A DNA stretch of 64,000 nucleotides from Kappaphycus alvarezii (GCA_002205965.3 NADL03000498.1:62001-126000), one strand, 5' to 3'. Shown: positions 44,341 through 54,250, counted from the first letter of the stretch. A program made the numbers and translations. Notes: generated from the sequence alone by a model not told the origin.

Positions 44341-46468
44341 ACCACACCCTAAAGAACTTCGGAAGAAGCTGGACTCGAAGTCCGAGAAGGGGCTTGTGAT
44401 CGGCTGTTTTGATAACAGCCAATACAAAATCTGGATACCATCGAGGAGAACGGCCGTCGTGGCCAGGGATGTCACTGTGTTCGAAGACAAGTTCCCCGCC
44501 AGAGAATCTCCTGGCAGTGAATTTAACGTTTATGATGGACCCATACTCTCTGACGAAGAAATCAACAAATCACCTGCCAGTGGCGGGCAGCCGCCGTCAA
44601 CAACAACCGTGCCAACAGCAGTACCTATCCAGCCGGTATTACAAGTTGGTGGGACTGAAGGTTCATCAGAATGGATAAACCCAGAAGGGGTCAGTTGCAA
44701 TGATGGTATTGGTATAACACCAGAGGATAATTCGGAGATGTTGACCTACATTCCAGCCCGGGAGCTGGATCAAGCGCAGGATTCTGATGCGGGAGTAGAC
44801 GAAGCTGATGCAGACGACGTTGCGGTAACTCAAGATGGTAACGGTTCTGGGTCTCGATTCCCCAGACGTGATCATAGGCCCCCGGACTACTATGAACCAG
44901 GAGCAACGAAATCTTCCCGAGCGTTCAGAGTAAGTGAGTCACCCGAGCCTACATCAGTAAGTGATGCGCTAAGCCGGCCAGACTCCGTTGCATGGAAGGA
45001 GGCAATTGAATCTGAGCTTGACTCTTTGAGGAAGCACGGGACCTGGACGATTGTGGACAAGCCTAATGTGTTCGTGCGCAAACGAAACGACAAAGGACAA
45101 GTAGTCAGACACAAGGCAAGACTTGTAGCCAAAGGTTTTCTGCAGGGTATGTTCATCAGACTTTCGCGCCAGTTGTGGCTTCAACACTGTTCGACTTGTC
45201 TCGCTTTGGCCGTCCAAAGGGGGTACTATGTACAGCAGATGGACGTGTGGAGCGCGTTTCTCCATGGAGAAATTGATGAGGATATCTACGTGACGGGACC
45301 TAAGGGTCTCAAGCTCTGTGACGGTGACAAGGTCATGAAGCTTAATCGAGGTTTGTATGGCCTCAAACAGGCTGGACGCCTGTGGTACGAGAAATGGAGA
45401 TTCGTAATGGATAAGATTGGGTTTACTGCACTACTTGCTGATACTTGTGTGTACCGTCGTGGTAGGATATGGATCTTACTTTATGTGGACGACATTATCG
45501 TAATGGGTCTGGATAAGAAGGAGGTGATTCAGGTCAAGAGGGAGCTCACCAAGTACTTCGACGTGAAGGATCTGGGCAGCCTGAGTTCTTTTTTGGGTGT
45601 GTCGTTTCATTGGAATGCAAAGGGGGCATGGATGACACAGGAGCACTACGTGCTGCAGACACTAGAACGGTTTGGGATGTCAACATGTACGTCAGTTTCG
45701 ACCCCCATTTGTCAAGGTGCGATGAGTGACTTTGAAGAACCAAGTGAGGCTGTCAACCAAACGACTTATCAGGAAATACTCGGATGCCTACTATACATTG
45801 CGACGCGGACGAGGCCCGATATCAGCGCAGCAGTTTCTCTTCTTTGCCGATTTGCGGCAAACCCTTTCAAGTCTCATTTGACGGCACTCAAGCGAGTACT
45901 AAGGTATCTACGTGGTACCTCTGATTTCGCTCTGCGGCTGTATGGAGATAGTGACGAAGTTCTCTCGGCCTTTTGCGATGCAGATTGGGCAGGGGATAGA
46001 AGCGATAGCCGCTCCACCACTGGAGTCCTTCTCAAGTTTGGAAAGACTTCGGTATGCTGGCGTACATTAAAGCAAGGCTCAGTAGCTCTTTCTACCACCG
46101 AGGCCGAGTATGTGGCAATGAGCGAGGAAACGGAGCTCATAATTTGGCTTCGTGATCTGTTGCGCCAACTGGATTGCCATCAAAGGATCCCTACAGCACT
46201 TCATGAAGACAACCAAGGAGCTCTAGTGTGTAGTGCTGATGGTGTTAGACATGCAAAGCATGTGGCGATTCGAATGAACTTCGTTAAGGAGCAGGTCGAT
46301 TTTGGGAACATCGAGCCAGTGTACTGTCGCACTGAAGATATGACTGCCGATATCCTCACCAAGCCTCTTCTGCGTTTGGCTTTCGAGAAACATAGAGACG
46401 GACTTGGAGTAGAGCAGCTTCCGGACAAATATCCTCATGATGCAAGAGGGGCGTTGATATCTAAATGA
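44327..46468 (+). CDS. pol: Copia reverse transcriptase-RNase H ORF
   Basis: The frame is open for 713 codons. A Ser/Pro/acidic linker is followed by RT blocks VRHKARLVAKGF, VQQMDVWSAFLHGEID, GLYGLKQAGRLWYEKW, LLYVDDIIVMG (YVDD) and LGCLLYIATRTRPDI. RNase H follows with CDADWAGDRSDSRSTTG and STTEAEYVAMSEE, and ADILTKPL is near the end. In the stretch after VAKGF (about 45150-45220) the usual TFAPVV word is readable only in another frame (QTFAPVVASTLFDL), so two compensating indels changed about 20 residues of the RT. The stop codon at 46466-46468 lies inside the 3' LTR. Confidence 0.9.
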   Translation: MSRVEPHPKELRKKLDSKSEKGLVIGCFDNSQYKIWIPSRRTAVVARDVTVFEDKFPARESPGSEFNVYDGPILSDEEINKSPASGGQPPSTTTVPTAVPIQPVLQVGGTEGSSEWINPEGVSCNDGIGITPEDNSEMLTYIPARELDQAQDSDAGVDEADADDVAVTQDGNGSGSRFPRRDHRPPDYYEPGATKSSRAFRVSESPEPTSVSDALSRPDSVAWKEAIESELDSLRKHGTWTIVDKPNVFVRKRNDKGQVVRHKARLVAKGFLQGMFIRLSRQLWLQHCSTCLALAVQRGYYVQQMDVWSAFLHGEIDEDIYVTGPKGLKLCDGDKVMKLNRGLYGLKQAGRLWYEKWRFVMDKIGFTALLADTCVYRRGRIWILLYVDDIIVMGLDKKEVIQVKRELTKYFDVKDLGSLSSFLGVSFHWNAKGAWMTQEHYVLQTLERFGMSTCTSVSTPICQGAMSDFEEPSEAVNQTTYQEILGCLLYIATRTRPDISAAVSLLCRFAANPFKSHLTALKRVLRYLRGTSDFALRLYGDSDEVLSAFCDADWAGDRSDSRSTTGVLLKFGKTSVCWRTLKQGSVALSTTEAEYVAMSEETELIIWLRDLLRQLDCHQRIPTALHEDNQGALVCSADGVRHAKHVAIRMNFVKEQVDFGNIEPVYCRTEDMTADILTKPLLRLAFEKHRDGLGVEQLPDKYPHDARGALISK
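46437..46451 (+). other. Polypurine tract overlapping pol
   Basis: ATGATGCAAGAGGGG ends directly before the 3' LTR and is translated as part of the pol C-terminus. Confidence 0.55.
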
Positions 46469-46934
46469 TATCTCGGTACATCATTCGGAACTTCGATGTA
46501 GGATTTATCTCTTCTCACACTCTGATGTATTTGTGTCTCTCATTTTATGTATTTTGATATTGCTTGTATGGCTTTGTGGGTGAATTGATTTGGTCCATTG
46601 CGCTTGTGGCTTGGGTTTCTCCTATTCCAAGAAGGACTTGTACTGTGCACGTTCAAGAGTTGGAAATTCTGAGGCCTGTGTTGAATAAGGATTAGATACT
46701 TTCGTATCGTGCGGTTTTCAGCAGATGATAGTCAGTTTAGCTCGTATGTGTGTGGCTTAGCGGCGATCTCCTACCATTTTGTGGTTGTCGTTAACTGTTT
46801 CTTTAGGGTCGGTTTAGGTAGGTTTCATCGATCCAGCATGTACATAAGGACAATGTCGAGCAGGTGAGTAAAGAGAAGGGTACGAACCTGGGTTTTTTTT
46901 GTCAGACTCCTTCCCATCGCTACCTCTTTCAACG
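46452..46934 (+). repeat. 3' LTR of young copia element
   Basis: It is 483 bp, nearly identical to the 5' LTR, starting CGTTGATATC and ending TTTCAACG. TTCCG follows at 46935-46939, matching 41609-41613. Confidence 0.85.
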
Positions 46935-47576
46935 TTCCGGACAACCACAATCGACTCAAAAAGGGTATACTGACACAATAATGGGGAAGGAACTACATTC
47001 CCTAAAAAGCTACCTTCAGGCCAGCCATCAAGCAGGCCGCATTGGACATGACGGCTGCTGCAGCGTGCCTTTGCATCAAAACCCCCCGAACCTTTCCGTA
47101 CGTCTCTAATGCCCTAGATCGGATATGTCCTCCAAAAGTGAAACACCCAAACCTTCTCCCTTGTGTCAACTCACTAGCCCTCTCCTGCAAGATTCGAAAA
47201 TTCAACCCTCTGACTAGTCTTAACGCCGCCATATCAGACAAGTACAGAATTTACCAATGTTTCATTTCTGCATGTCTAGCATACACCGGGGGATAGCCGA
47301 ACCGCACTTTTCAAAAATTAAAGAACCAAATCAATTCCCCTTAATTTAGAGGTAGTAGCGGTTACTAAGCGAAAGGGGTGTACCTATGCGTGAAGAGCGG
47401 ACAGGGGTGGGACGTTGTTACCGTACAGGACGCACGGTGCGAAGTGAAGAAAGGTGCATTGTTGCCAATGTTTTGAAAGTTTTAAACAACACTGAAATCA
47501 ATCAATCCTATGTCCCTTTGCAATCAATTGCAAAAACTGCCCGCCAATGGTTTGATTACAAATACAGAGGACTGCC

Positions 47577-48517
47577 AACCGTTCCATTACTCGCAGTAAA
47601 CCAAACCAATTTTCCCCTCATTGCAAAAACTGTTCAATCCCCTGCAGCTATTTTTACCTTTTGCAGCCCTTCTCATTACGTAGGGACTGGAAATTCAGGT
47701 AATTGCATGTTTGTAGGAGCTCAGCAAATGAAACTTCCATTAAAAACGCTAATGGGCTTTTACGACGATTTATATTGACATCAGTGGCAATTTTTCTTTT
47801 AGGGAATCGATGTTGTGTTTCTGCGAGAGCCCGGAAGGCCCAGAATCGGAGGGGTTTGCCAGGAAGGCGCTGTGTAACAAATTTTCTTTGTTGGCACTGG
47901 CCCCTAATGGCGACGACATACACGTGCACCTTTACAAACACAAAAACACATGCCCAATGTAACTTGACTGTTGGCTGGCCTAGAACCTGTATTTTGCGAC
48001 ATTCGTGGCGCCTTGTTCATCGTTTAGTTCGAAAGCCTGTACCCGCAAAATCCCTTCGGCAAAATCCCTTGGGATTCAAGTGGTCTCATTTTTAAAACAA
48101 TGCAACAGCAAAAGCTTTCTTCGCAGTAATGCGTGGGACATACTGGTAGATTGGAGTGCCATCTACAGTTTTCGACGCATTGTACGGTTTCGCAATTGGC
48201 TTGGCCATGATACGGTATCTACGCTCCGGTACAAATTTACTGGGTACCAACCCACATATCTACCACAGTAAGTTAACCCCCGTTGATACAAGGCCCCAAG
48301 AGTGGACATCGAGCCCCATTTATCTTATCTTGGACCCGCCGGAATTTTGCCGACTATATTACTGTATAGTAATACACGTACATACTTTTTTCAAATATGA
48401 AAACACTACGCCATTCAAAATATTCAAAATTATCAGACAAACTTTACTCATTTACAGCAAATACAGTAGTACACGGGGGGAAAATTGGTTTGGTTTACTG
48501 CGAGTAATGGAACGGTT
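47577..48517. mobile_element. ~940-bp segment bounded by ~40-bp inverted repeats
   Basis: AACCGTTCCATTACTCGCAG then TAAACCAAACCAATTTTCCCC at the left is the exact reverse complement of the block at 48476-48517. A single further copy of the inner word lies at 4878-4900. The inner end (GGGGAAAATTGG) resembles the G-run terminal motif, so which side is outermost is unclear. Confidence 0.5.
48210..48284. repeat. Right half of the 7751-7907 MITE family
   Basis: From TACGGTATCTACGCTCCGGT through CCAACCCACATATCTACCAC to GTTAACCCCCGTTG it matches 7837-7901 closely. The left TIR is absent. Confidence 0.7.
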
Positions 48518-49182
48518 GAGTGGTACACTGCAGTCCGACTACAGGGCTAGGAACTAAGCAGATGGTCCACGTCGGTTACGTGGAGCGGCGTGGCGGAGCA
48601 GTTAGCCGTAGCGATATAATATTGTATAACACATGGAGTAAAGATGATAACACATAGCGATAGACGACAGATGATACTTAGGAGTTATGACTGCCCGCTC
48701 CCCAATCCCAATCTGGCAACAACGCACCCTTTTCAGCAACAAAGTCAGGCCTCACGCCTCACGCTAAACACCTGCTGGCATCGGTCAGCTCGTAACTGTA
48801 CTGTCAGTGACGTTTGTTCATTGAACCACAAACGCTTTGCATTTAACTGAGTAGTTAAAACATCCAACACCATGCTATGCCCACCTGCCCCTCACCGCCC
48901 TTGCCGGAGCCGTTCTACACAACATACTGTACAATACGATGTGGTCAGCCGAGTCACAATAACTGATTACAGACCACGCTGTGGGGCGCAACTTGTGCAC
49001 AATGCCAACTGGTGGGGCCTGAGGCGGCTGTGTGATAAATCAGATCATACACCCCCGCATACAACAATACAGCGGGATGCGCATAGTGGACGATAAGCTT
49101 ACCGTTATCAACGGTATGTCACGCTCGTCCTCTGCGGTTCAAACCGCAACTTGATCTTTTTCTTGCACGGCGCGAAGAGCGC

Positions 49183-49190
49183 TATATAAA
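49183..49190 (+). promoter_or_regulatory. TATA box of the 49294 gene
   Basis: TATATAAA lies 104 bp upstream of the ATG and about 80 bp upstream of a CACAGAGC stretch that could be leader. It is the only strong TATA element in the 200 bp before the start. Confidence 0.6.
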
Positions 49191-49293
49191 GCAGCACACA
49201 CTGCCCCTTGCCGCCCTCTGGACAATCCTCATCTAGCAATTGAAGTTGCGTAACTGTTACCACAGAGCAATCACTTGAACTGTCTCACGTATC

Positions 49294-51474
49294 ATGCAGC
49301 ATGTGCCCACTCTCCCTGCGGCAGGAAAGCAAAACTGGCCTGGCAACCCACGATTGGACACCGGTTCTGCGCGGGGTACGGAAGCGCGCACCGGCCTGGA
49401 CTTTTTGATTTCGGTGTTGAACTTTTGGTACCGCACTAAGTACAACATCTACAAGTCGAACTTTGCATTTGCGAGCATCCATCGCGATGCATTTCAGTTT
49501 GCATCGCAACTGGCCCGGGGCCAATTTTTCAAAATCTACGGCCGCCACTCGGTGCAGTTCAAGTACCACCGGCTGCAGCAGTACGAGAACAGCGTGCGGA
49601 AATTCGATGTCATAGACGCACTGGCGACGCAGATTGGTAGCAGTGGAAATGCGGCGTTTTACCACGCCCTGGAGTCGGAGGTAACGGGGTATGTGGTGCC
49701 GTTCAACCACGCGCCTGATCTGCAGCGCTTGGATGGGGTAGGCACGCTGCATTCGTCTGGGGAATACTTGCTCTCGCAGTTGCTCAAGGTAAAAGGGGCG
49801 GAAGTGGCGAAGTTGGCCAAGGAGAGGTACATGCGGGGGTTCAGTCGAACCATTGTCGCTGCGGATCCGACAGACTGGCAGGCATTTCGGGACGAGGTGC
49901 TCGAGGGTAGACATGTGGGGGCCGAGGAGGGGAGGATGGATGATGACGGGGCGATGTTGTTCGCTATCTCTTACAAAGGGACTAGCGTGAAGATCACCCG
50001 GAGGATGGTGCTGCTGACTGAGGACGGGGAGGAGGATTCGGAAGCAGGCCTTGTGCAGGAGAGCAATAGGCTCACGAGTGATATATTGAACGACTTTCGC
50101 TGGAGCCAGATCGTGAGGTCTTGTATGACTATAGCAGCGGAGCATGGGAGGCGAACGGTGCGCATTTGGCTGGACCGGTTGGTAATGATGGGGACGGACA
50201 AGGAGGAGCGAAGGCGGATCTACGATTTGGTGGATTGGGAGGACTTTGGGCTGTTTGCATATGTCGTGTGCCCTGTGGTACGCGTGTATGACCGCTCGGA
50301 GGTGGAATTCGGGACCGACTTTTGGCGCAAGCTCGAAGCAGTGATGGGAGTGGCTGGAAGGGGGCTGGTGGTGGATGACTACATGCTGCGACAGTTCGAC
50401 AAGTCGATCTTCTACAGCTCGGAACTATACTCGCGGCATCTTAACGGATTGTCTGTCATCGGCGGCGGGGGTGTGTACGTGCGCGGCGTGACGCTTGCAG
50501 TGGCAACTGCTGTGCTCAGCGATGCGGTAACGGTGCGACAGGCAAACGAAGACCTGCGGACAGTGAGGAGTATCGATGGGTGGAAGGCATGGGCGTTACG
50601 AACGATCGCGGAGGGGGCGTATAGCGCGAACCACTCGTTTTTATTGCTGAAGGAAAAGCCGATGGAGATCAACCTACGTAACTTTCAGTTGATTGCGCTA
50701 TGGGAGTCGTTGGTGAGCCGGAGTAGCCTATTGACGGGAAAAAGCTACATGGATATGTCGCTGCTGCGGTCGCGGGAATATACGAAAAGCTCGTTGTGGG
50801 ATGGGGTGGTGGAATGGGTGGGGATGATGCCGCGTAGCTGCGTGATTCGCGAGCGGGAGGACATTCGACGTTTTCTTGCGCAGCACGTGGTGGTGGAGTT
50901 GTACGCGGCGCCGACAGGGCATGTGGCGTCGATGCTGTCGTTGACGACGGCATTCGGGAGCCATAAGAGAACGCTTGTGGTGGATTTGACGAGATATTCG
51001 TCAGCTGAGAATGGGCAGGTGACTGCGGTGGCGGAGGCGACTGGGCTTTGGAACGGATCCGTGCTACCGAAATGGTTGAAATTCGCTCCGGATCCTGATG
51101 TGGACCAGAAAGCAGAGATTAACGATGACGAGGGTGTGGTGTTTATTTATGAGGAGATGGCAGTGGAGCATCGGTGGGCATGGATTTTGATTTTGGCATG
51201 GATTTTGGTGGGGATGTTGGGGGCGATTGTGGCAGGGAGATGGTCTTTTACACTGCTGATTACTGAGCTGGTGGTGTCGCTTGTTATTCTAGCGGTTATT
51301 TGGTATGCGTTTTGGCGGTGGCCGTTCGTTTTGAACTGGCCATGGGTGGACGAGTCGGGGGTCGGGGAGGCACTTTTTGATAATTTGGTAAAGCACGGTC
51401 TGTATAATTCGGGAATCAAGTCGCAGTATCGGAAACTAGTGAGCAAACCGTATGATCAAATCAAGTGGTTCTGA
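49294..51474 (+). CDS. Intact intronless gene, 726 aa, two C-terminal TM helices
   Basis: The ATG at 49294 is the first in frame after the TATA box, and the frame runs uninterrupted to TGA at 51474. It is GC-rich at third positions, unlike its AT-rich surroundings. No family is recognised with confidence. Two hydrophobic helices sit near residues 630-648 and 652-672, separated by a short GRW-type turn, followed by a cytosolic-looking tail ending QIKWF, so the protein is probably membrane-anchored at its C-terminus. In the middle, FAISYKG (about 222-228) and VRIWLDRLVMMG (about 288-299) faintly recall the A-x-S-Y-x-W and W-I/L-D motifs of HET-like domains, but the usual C-I-x-Q is absent, so I do not assign it. 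It has no signal peptide. It is the only undamaged protein gene in the window. Confidence 0.85.
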   Translation: MQHVPTLPAAGKQNWPGNPRLDTGSARGTEARTGLDFLISVLNFWYRTKYNIYKSNFAFASIHRDAFQFASQLARGQFFKIYGRHSVQFKYHRLQQYENSVRKFDVIDALATQIGSSGNAAFYHALESEVTGYVVPFNHAPDLQRLDGVGTLHSSGEYLLSQLLKVKGAEVAKLAKERYMRGFSRTIVAADPTDWQAFRDEVLEGRHVGAEEGRMDDDGAMLFAISYKGTSVKITRRMVLLTEDGEEDSEAGLVQESNRLTSDILNDFRWSQIVRSCMTIAAEHGRRTVRIWLDRLVMMGTDKEERRRIYDLVDWEDFGLFAYVVCPVVRVYDRSEVEFGTDFWRKLEAVMGVAGRGLVVDDYMLRQFDKSIFYSSELYSRHLNGLSVIGGGGVYVRGVTLAVATAVLSDAVTVRQANEDLRTVRSIDGWKAWALRTIAEGAYSANHSFLLLKEKPMEINLRNFQLIALWESLVSRSSLLTGKSYMDMSLLRSREYTKSSLWDGVVEWVGMMPRSCVIREREDIRRFLAQHVVVELYAAPTGHVASMLSLTTAFGSHKRTLVVDLTRYSSAENGQVTAVAEATGLWNGSVLPKWLKFAPDPDVDQKAEINDDEGVVFIYEEMAVEHRWAWILILAWILVGMLGAIVAGRWSFTLLITELVVSLVILAVIWYAFWRWPFVLNWPWVDESGVGEALFDNLVKHGLYNSGIKSQYRKLVSKPYDQIKWF

Positions 51475-51810
51475 GCATCGGATGCGGAATTCCGAAAAAG
51501 AGAGGAATAGCAAGTGTTTAAAGTGTGTGTAATCTTTACGGGATGTGGAAAGAGCATGTGGGAGAACATGCTGAGGGGGATTACTGAGATATTAACATGC
51601 ATAGGGGGATGAGAGAGAAACTAATCGGAAATGCATCTGGTAAGAACTTGACGAGCTTGTAGTGTTTAAAAGGAAGGAAAAGTTAGGGTAATTCAACGTT
51701 TGGAAAATTTTGTCATTTTCTTGTGTGAGGCCTGTTTCAAGGCGAAGTACATTTTTTGATTTTACGGCAGGTTTTCTGTGCGAGTTTCAGAAGTTTCATT
51801 TAGTAAATAA
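51475..51810. other. 3' flank of the 49294 gene, nothing recognised
   Basis: AT-rich sequence follows the stop codon. No clear polyadenylation signal of the AATAAA type lies in the first 250 bp; AATAAA appears near 51806. Confidence 0.3.
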
Positions 51811-51814
51811 AGCT

Positions 51815-52560
51815 GTGCTGTGGTGGTAAATCTTTATGGGTTATACAATCTCGCACAGAAGCGTGGGGAGCGTATTCATAAATTAACTACGGATGCGGAC
51901 AGTCATAAATTAACTACGGATGCGGACAGCGGGTAGAAACCTGTCGCGCCTGCATTATTTGGAAACTAAACGCGAAACGGGTCACGAAGTCGCGGAGCTC
52001 CTGTTGAGGGGAAGAATCGCGACGGGAAACAGCGAAGGGAGCAAGGCGGCGGAAAAAACCCGAGCCGTCATCGCTCAAGGCGCCATAGATATCACTCCCG
52101 ACGGGAGAGAGGAGGATATCGTTTTGGTTGCAGTAAGTGCCTTAATGATGATGTTTCTCGCGCTCTGCAAGTGTTGCGGCAGCGCCTGCGGTAACCGTAC
52201 TTGGCGAAATGTGGCGGGCGTGCGGAGGGGTGGGCAACAGTAACGTCGACGGCGATATCGGTACTGTGAAGCCCGTATGCAGCGGGAAAGTAAATGTCCA
52301 TTCGTAGCGCTGGGGACTGCGAATGCCCAGATGAGTTGGGTGAGTCATTCCGTCTTCGTATTTGCAGGTCAACGCGTGTGACCACTTGGATCTAAGACGG
52401 GTGCGATGTCGGCCGAGCGGCGGGAGCAGACCGGACAGCGAGTAGATCCAGGGAATAGCGCGATGCCGAGACGGAGAGCCAGAGCGACTTTCCATGTAGA
52501 AGAGGACATGTACGTACCGCGGTGGGGGTGAGGAAGCGAAGAGAAAACAGATGAGGCGGA
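51815..52560 (-). pseudogene. RLE-type non-LTR element: zinc motif to C-terminus and tail
   Basis: Minus strand from about 52510: WKVALALRLGIALFPGSTRC then PVCSRRSAD (zinc, C-P-x-C) and GHTR near 52370. Then LRMDIYFPAAYGLHSTDIAV and DVTVAHP near 52310-52220, AGAAATLAEREKHHH, and in another frame SDIYGALSDDGSGFFRRLAP then RDFVTRFAF near 51970. The order matches copy 56540-57015 almost word for word. An 18-22 bp direct duplication containing TTAACTACGGATGCGGACAG lies at 51876-51929. The orphan tail at 515-690 is its closest relative at the 3' end. Confidence 0.65.
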
Positions 52561-52619
52561 GAATGTGCGCACGGAGAAGAGCTGTGCTCGGTCATGTACT
52601 GCCGCGGACAAGAGCAGCC

Positions 52620-52765
52620 TATCGGACTTCGATAGAATGAGTTCTGTTGTGATCGCTGACTGGAGGTGCTGTACCGTGCGTTGCAACGAGAATTTTCGAT
52701 TACATACAGTTGATCTCTGAATTCCCTCCGCACACTTTCGTGCCGTACAACTCGTAAAGATTTAC
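52620..52765 (+). repeat. RLE-element 3' tail, plus strand
   Basis: CTGAATTCCCTCCGCACAC then CGTACAACTCGTAAAGAT matches the reverse complement of 530-600 and resembles 51830-51870. It is a tail without its coding part, lying head-on against the minus-strand copy. Confidence 0.45.
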
Positions 52766-52904
52766 CACTACCGCTCCTGTATGTCCATACAATAATGTCA
52801 ATGTTCTAGAATGAAGCACGTCACGGACAGTGACATCCTAATCATGACCGCACAGATGTTCTTTTTAATGGCCAGGAAATGAAAAAAATGAATCTAAAGG
52901 AGGG

Positions 52905-53345
52905 TTGCCCCCTTCGATACTTGCGTGCTGTGTTTCTATCGACATCGACATCGACGGTGCTCTCGGGCTCGAAGCTTATCAGATCTTCCGCCCCTTCCCG
53001 CCTAAGCAGCCAGGCTCAGTAATACTCCCTATCAAGAGTTCCACGATCTCGTTATCCGCTTCACCTTTCACCAGGACCTTGCCGAGGCGGTGATTCAGTA
53101 AGTAGCGATGGTGGGTGGCGGGCAGTCACACTTGTTAACTCATGTTTACGAGGTAGCCACTATCTGGATGACCCTGGAACTTGGCCGTACGTATCTTCCA
53201 AATGTAAACCACCCGACCATTTTACCCTTTTCACCTCTATAGCATGCAAGCCCTAAAGGTTCTTTCCTGGTGTCTTTCCGATTAGTTCAACTGTTTACCG
53301 CCTTTGGCGCCTCTAAGAGCTTACTCCCACCACTGTAAAGATTCC
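52905..53345 (+). pseudogene. RLE-element C-terminal end and tail
   Basis: The frame reads SIDIDIDGALGLEAYQIFRP, then frame-shifted text equivalent to EFHDLVIRFTFHQDLAEA. Copy 56540 has GIDIYGALWPEGVQFFRRL and EFHDFVSRFTF at the same points. The shared 3' untranslated words GCATGCAAGCC and CTCCCACC...GTAAAG occur at 53241-53341 and 56915-57010. About 130 bp of extra sequence near 53100-53230 separates the two blocks. Confidence 0.55.
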
Positions 53346-53396
53346 CATCCCCGAATGAATTGGTTTTGCAAAGCTTCGCTTTAATTGAGTTATTGA

Positions 53397-53436
53397 CAAA
53401 ATGGGGGGTTAATTTACTGTGGTAGATATGTGGGTA
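53397..53436 (+). repeat. Left end of the 7751-7907 MITE family
   Basis: CAAAATGGGGGGTTAATTTA then CTGTGGTAGATATGTGGGTA matches the left TIR at 7752-7790. The body and right TIR are missing. Confidence 0.65.
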
Positions 53437-53439
53437 TGA

Positions 53440-54250
53440 ATTTACCCTTGGCAGTGCTGTAACAAGGGGTGAATGGGATTTGTTTACGTCGAGTTATGCG
53501 AAGAGAGAAACGAGTTCGATGTTTTACGCTTGGAAGATATAGTCATGCAAAGGCCGGGGTCCTATGAATCATCATTCAGACCATGTCGCAGGTTCTACAG
53601 CAAGGATGAATGAGAATTTTAGCCAACTATAAAGGAGCTACAAGGGCGGTCAACAAGCACGCACTGTTTGGAGTGGCCGCCAACACAGCATGTCGGTGAA
53701 GGAGGATGGCCCGCACATTGGAGTATTGGTCTTAGGCCCGGCTGGAGACCGATCTCACCATCTCACTGATCGGGATAAACGCGTCAGGGTGCAAGACTCC
53801 GGGCGTGGAGATTTGAACGGAAATGAGCCTGTTCCTGCCTGGTGATCCGGCCATAAACCGAGAGCACTTCTGTAGCATTTCGGATTGGACAGCGTTTACG
53901 CACACCGGAGGATTGAAGGTTCTTACTTGCTGTATAGCACGGCACAAAGTATCCCGGTAAAGGAATATGGTCCGGTAGCCTTACCCAAATTCACACCCGC
54001 TGGATCCATCCCTCGATTACGCAGAGGTGGATGCTGAGAATGGACGTTTCTGAGATACAGCACTGTGCTAGAAATTCCTGAGCTGACTGGATACACTTTC
54101 ACCAATGTTATCTGGGATTACAGCCGACCTTATTTTTCAATCACTAAAACACCCAAAGCTTCCCCCCTTTTACGGAAGGTTCTGTATGTCCTGTATACTT
54201 GTTTAAGATTCCGTATTCATTCTGACATTGATATGCACATCAAATCCTTT
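53440..54250. other. Repeat copy 4 and unannotated sequence
   Basis: 53511-53690 resembles the 40981-41230 repeat (GATGTTTTACGCTTGGAAG, later GTCAACAAGCACGCACTG). An inverted G-run motif lies at 54131-54172. Other frames have no domain. Confidence 0.4.

Larger units (their letters stand above)
41614..46934 (+). mobile_element. Young Ty1/copia element with CG...CG LTR ends
   Basis: This is a complete structure: 483-bp LTRs, primer site, gag, protease, integrase, RT, RNase H, polypurine tract and a perfect TTCCG target duplication (41609-41613 and 46935-46939). By eye the LTRs differ at about two positions, so insertion is recent. Yet gag-integrase shows several frameshifts, so this copy looks non-functional unless the indels are assembly errors. 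Confidence 0.9.
41551..47162. mobile_element. ~286-bp TIR element split by the copia insertion
   Basis: Inward-facing termini are GGTTTGGGTGTTTTACTCTT then GGAAGATACATCCGATC on the left (from about 41560), and GGTTTGGGTGTTTCACTTTT then GGAGGACATATCCGATC on the right (minus strand, from about 47153). Removing the copia element and one target copy (41614-46939) leaves about 286 bp. The uninterrupted relative at 40981-41230 confirms the join. Confidence 0.6.
47345..49180. other. Repeat-bearing intergenic region
   Basis: A 130-codon frame at 47386-47778 and two others show no domain. The region contains the inverted pair 47577-47619 / 48476-48517 and a MITE half at 48210-48284. The stretch 48600-49180 holds nothing I recognise. 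Confidence 0.4.

Noticed and set aside
41617..46931. TG...CA boundaries for the young copia LTRs
   Set aside because: They would leave unmatched flanks (CGCGT and ACGTT). Moving three bases outward gives a perfect TTCCG duplication and an adjacent primer site.
46940..47296. A gene encoding AIKQAALDMTAAAACL
   Set aside because: The words recur in repeat copies at 41.1 kb and, degraded, 35.6 kb, with element termini on both sides. It is repeat sequence, although a distant coding origin is possible.
49285..50145. 286-codon minus-strand frame opposite the intact gene
   Set aside because: It is an antisense shadow of the GC-rich 49294 gene. The plus strand has the TATA box, the longer frame and sensible protein composition.
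49294..51474. Assignment of the 726-aa protein to the HET domain family
   Set aside because: Only two short words resemble HET motifs and the key C-I-x-Q segment is missing. Without a profile search the call would be invented.
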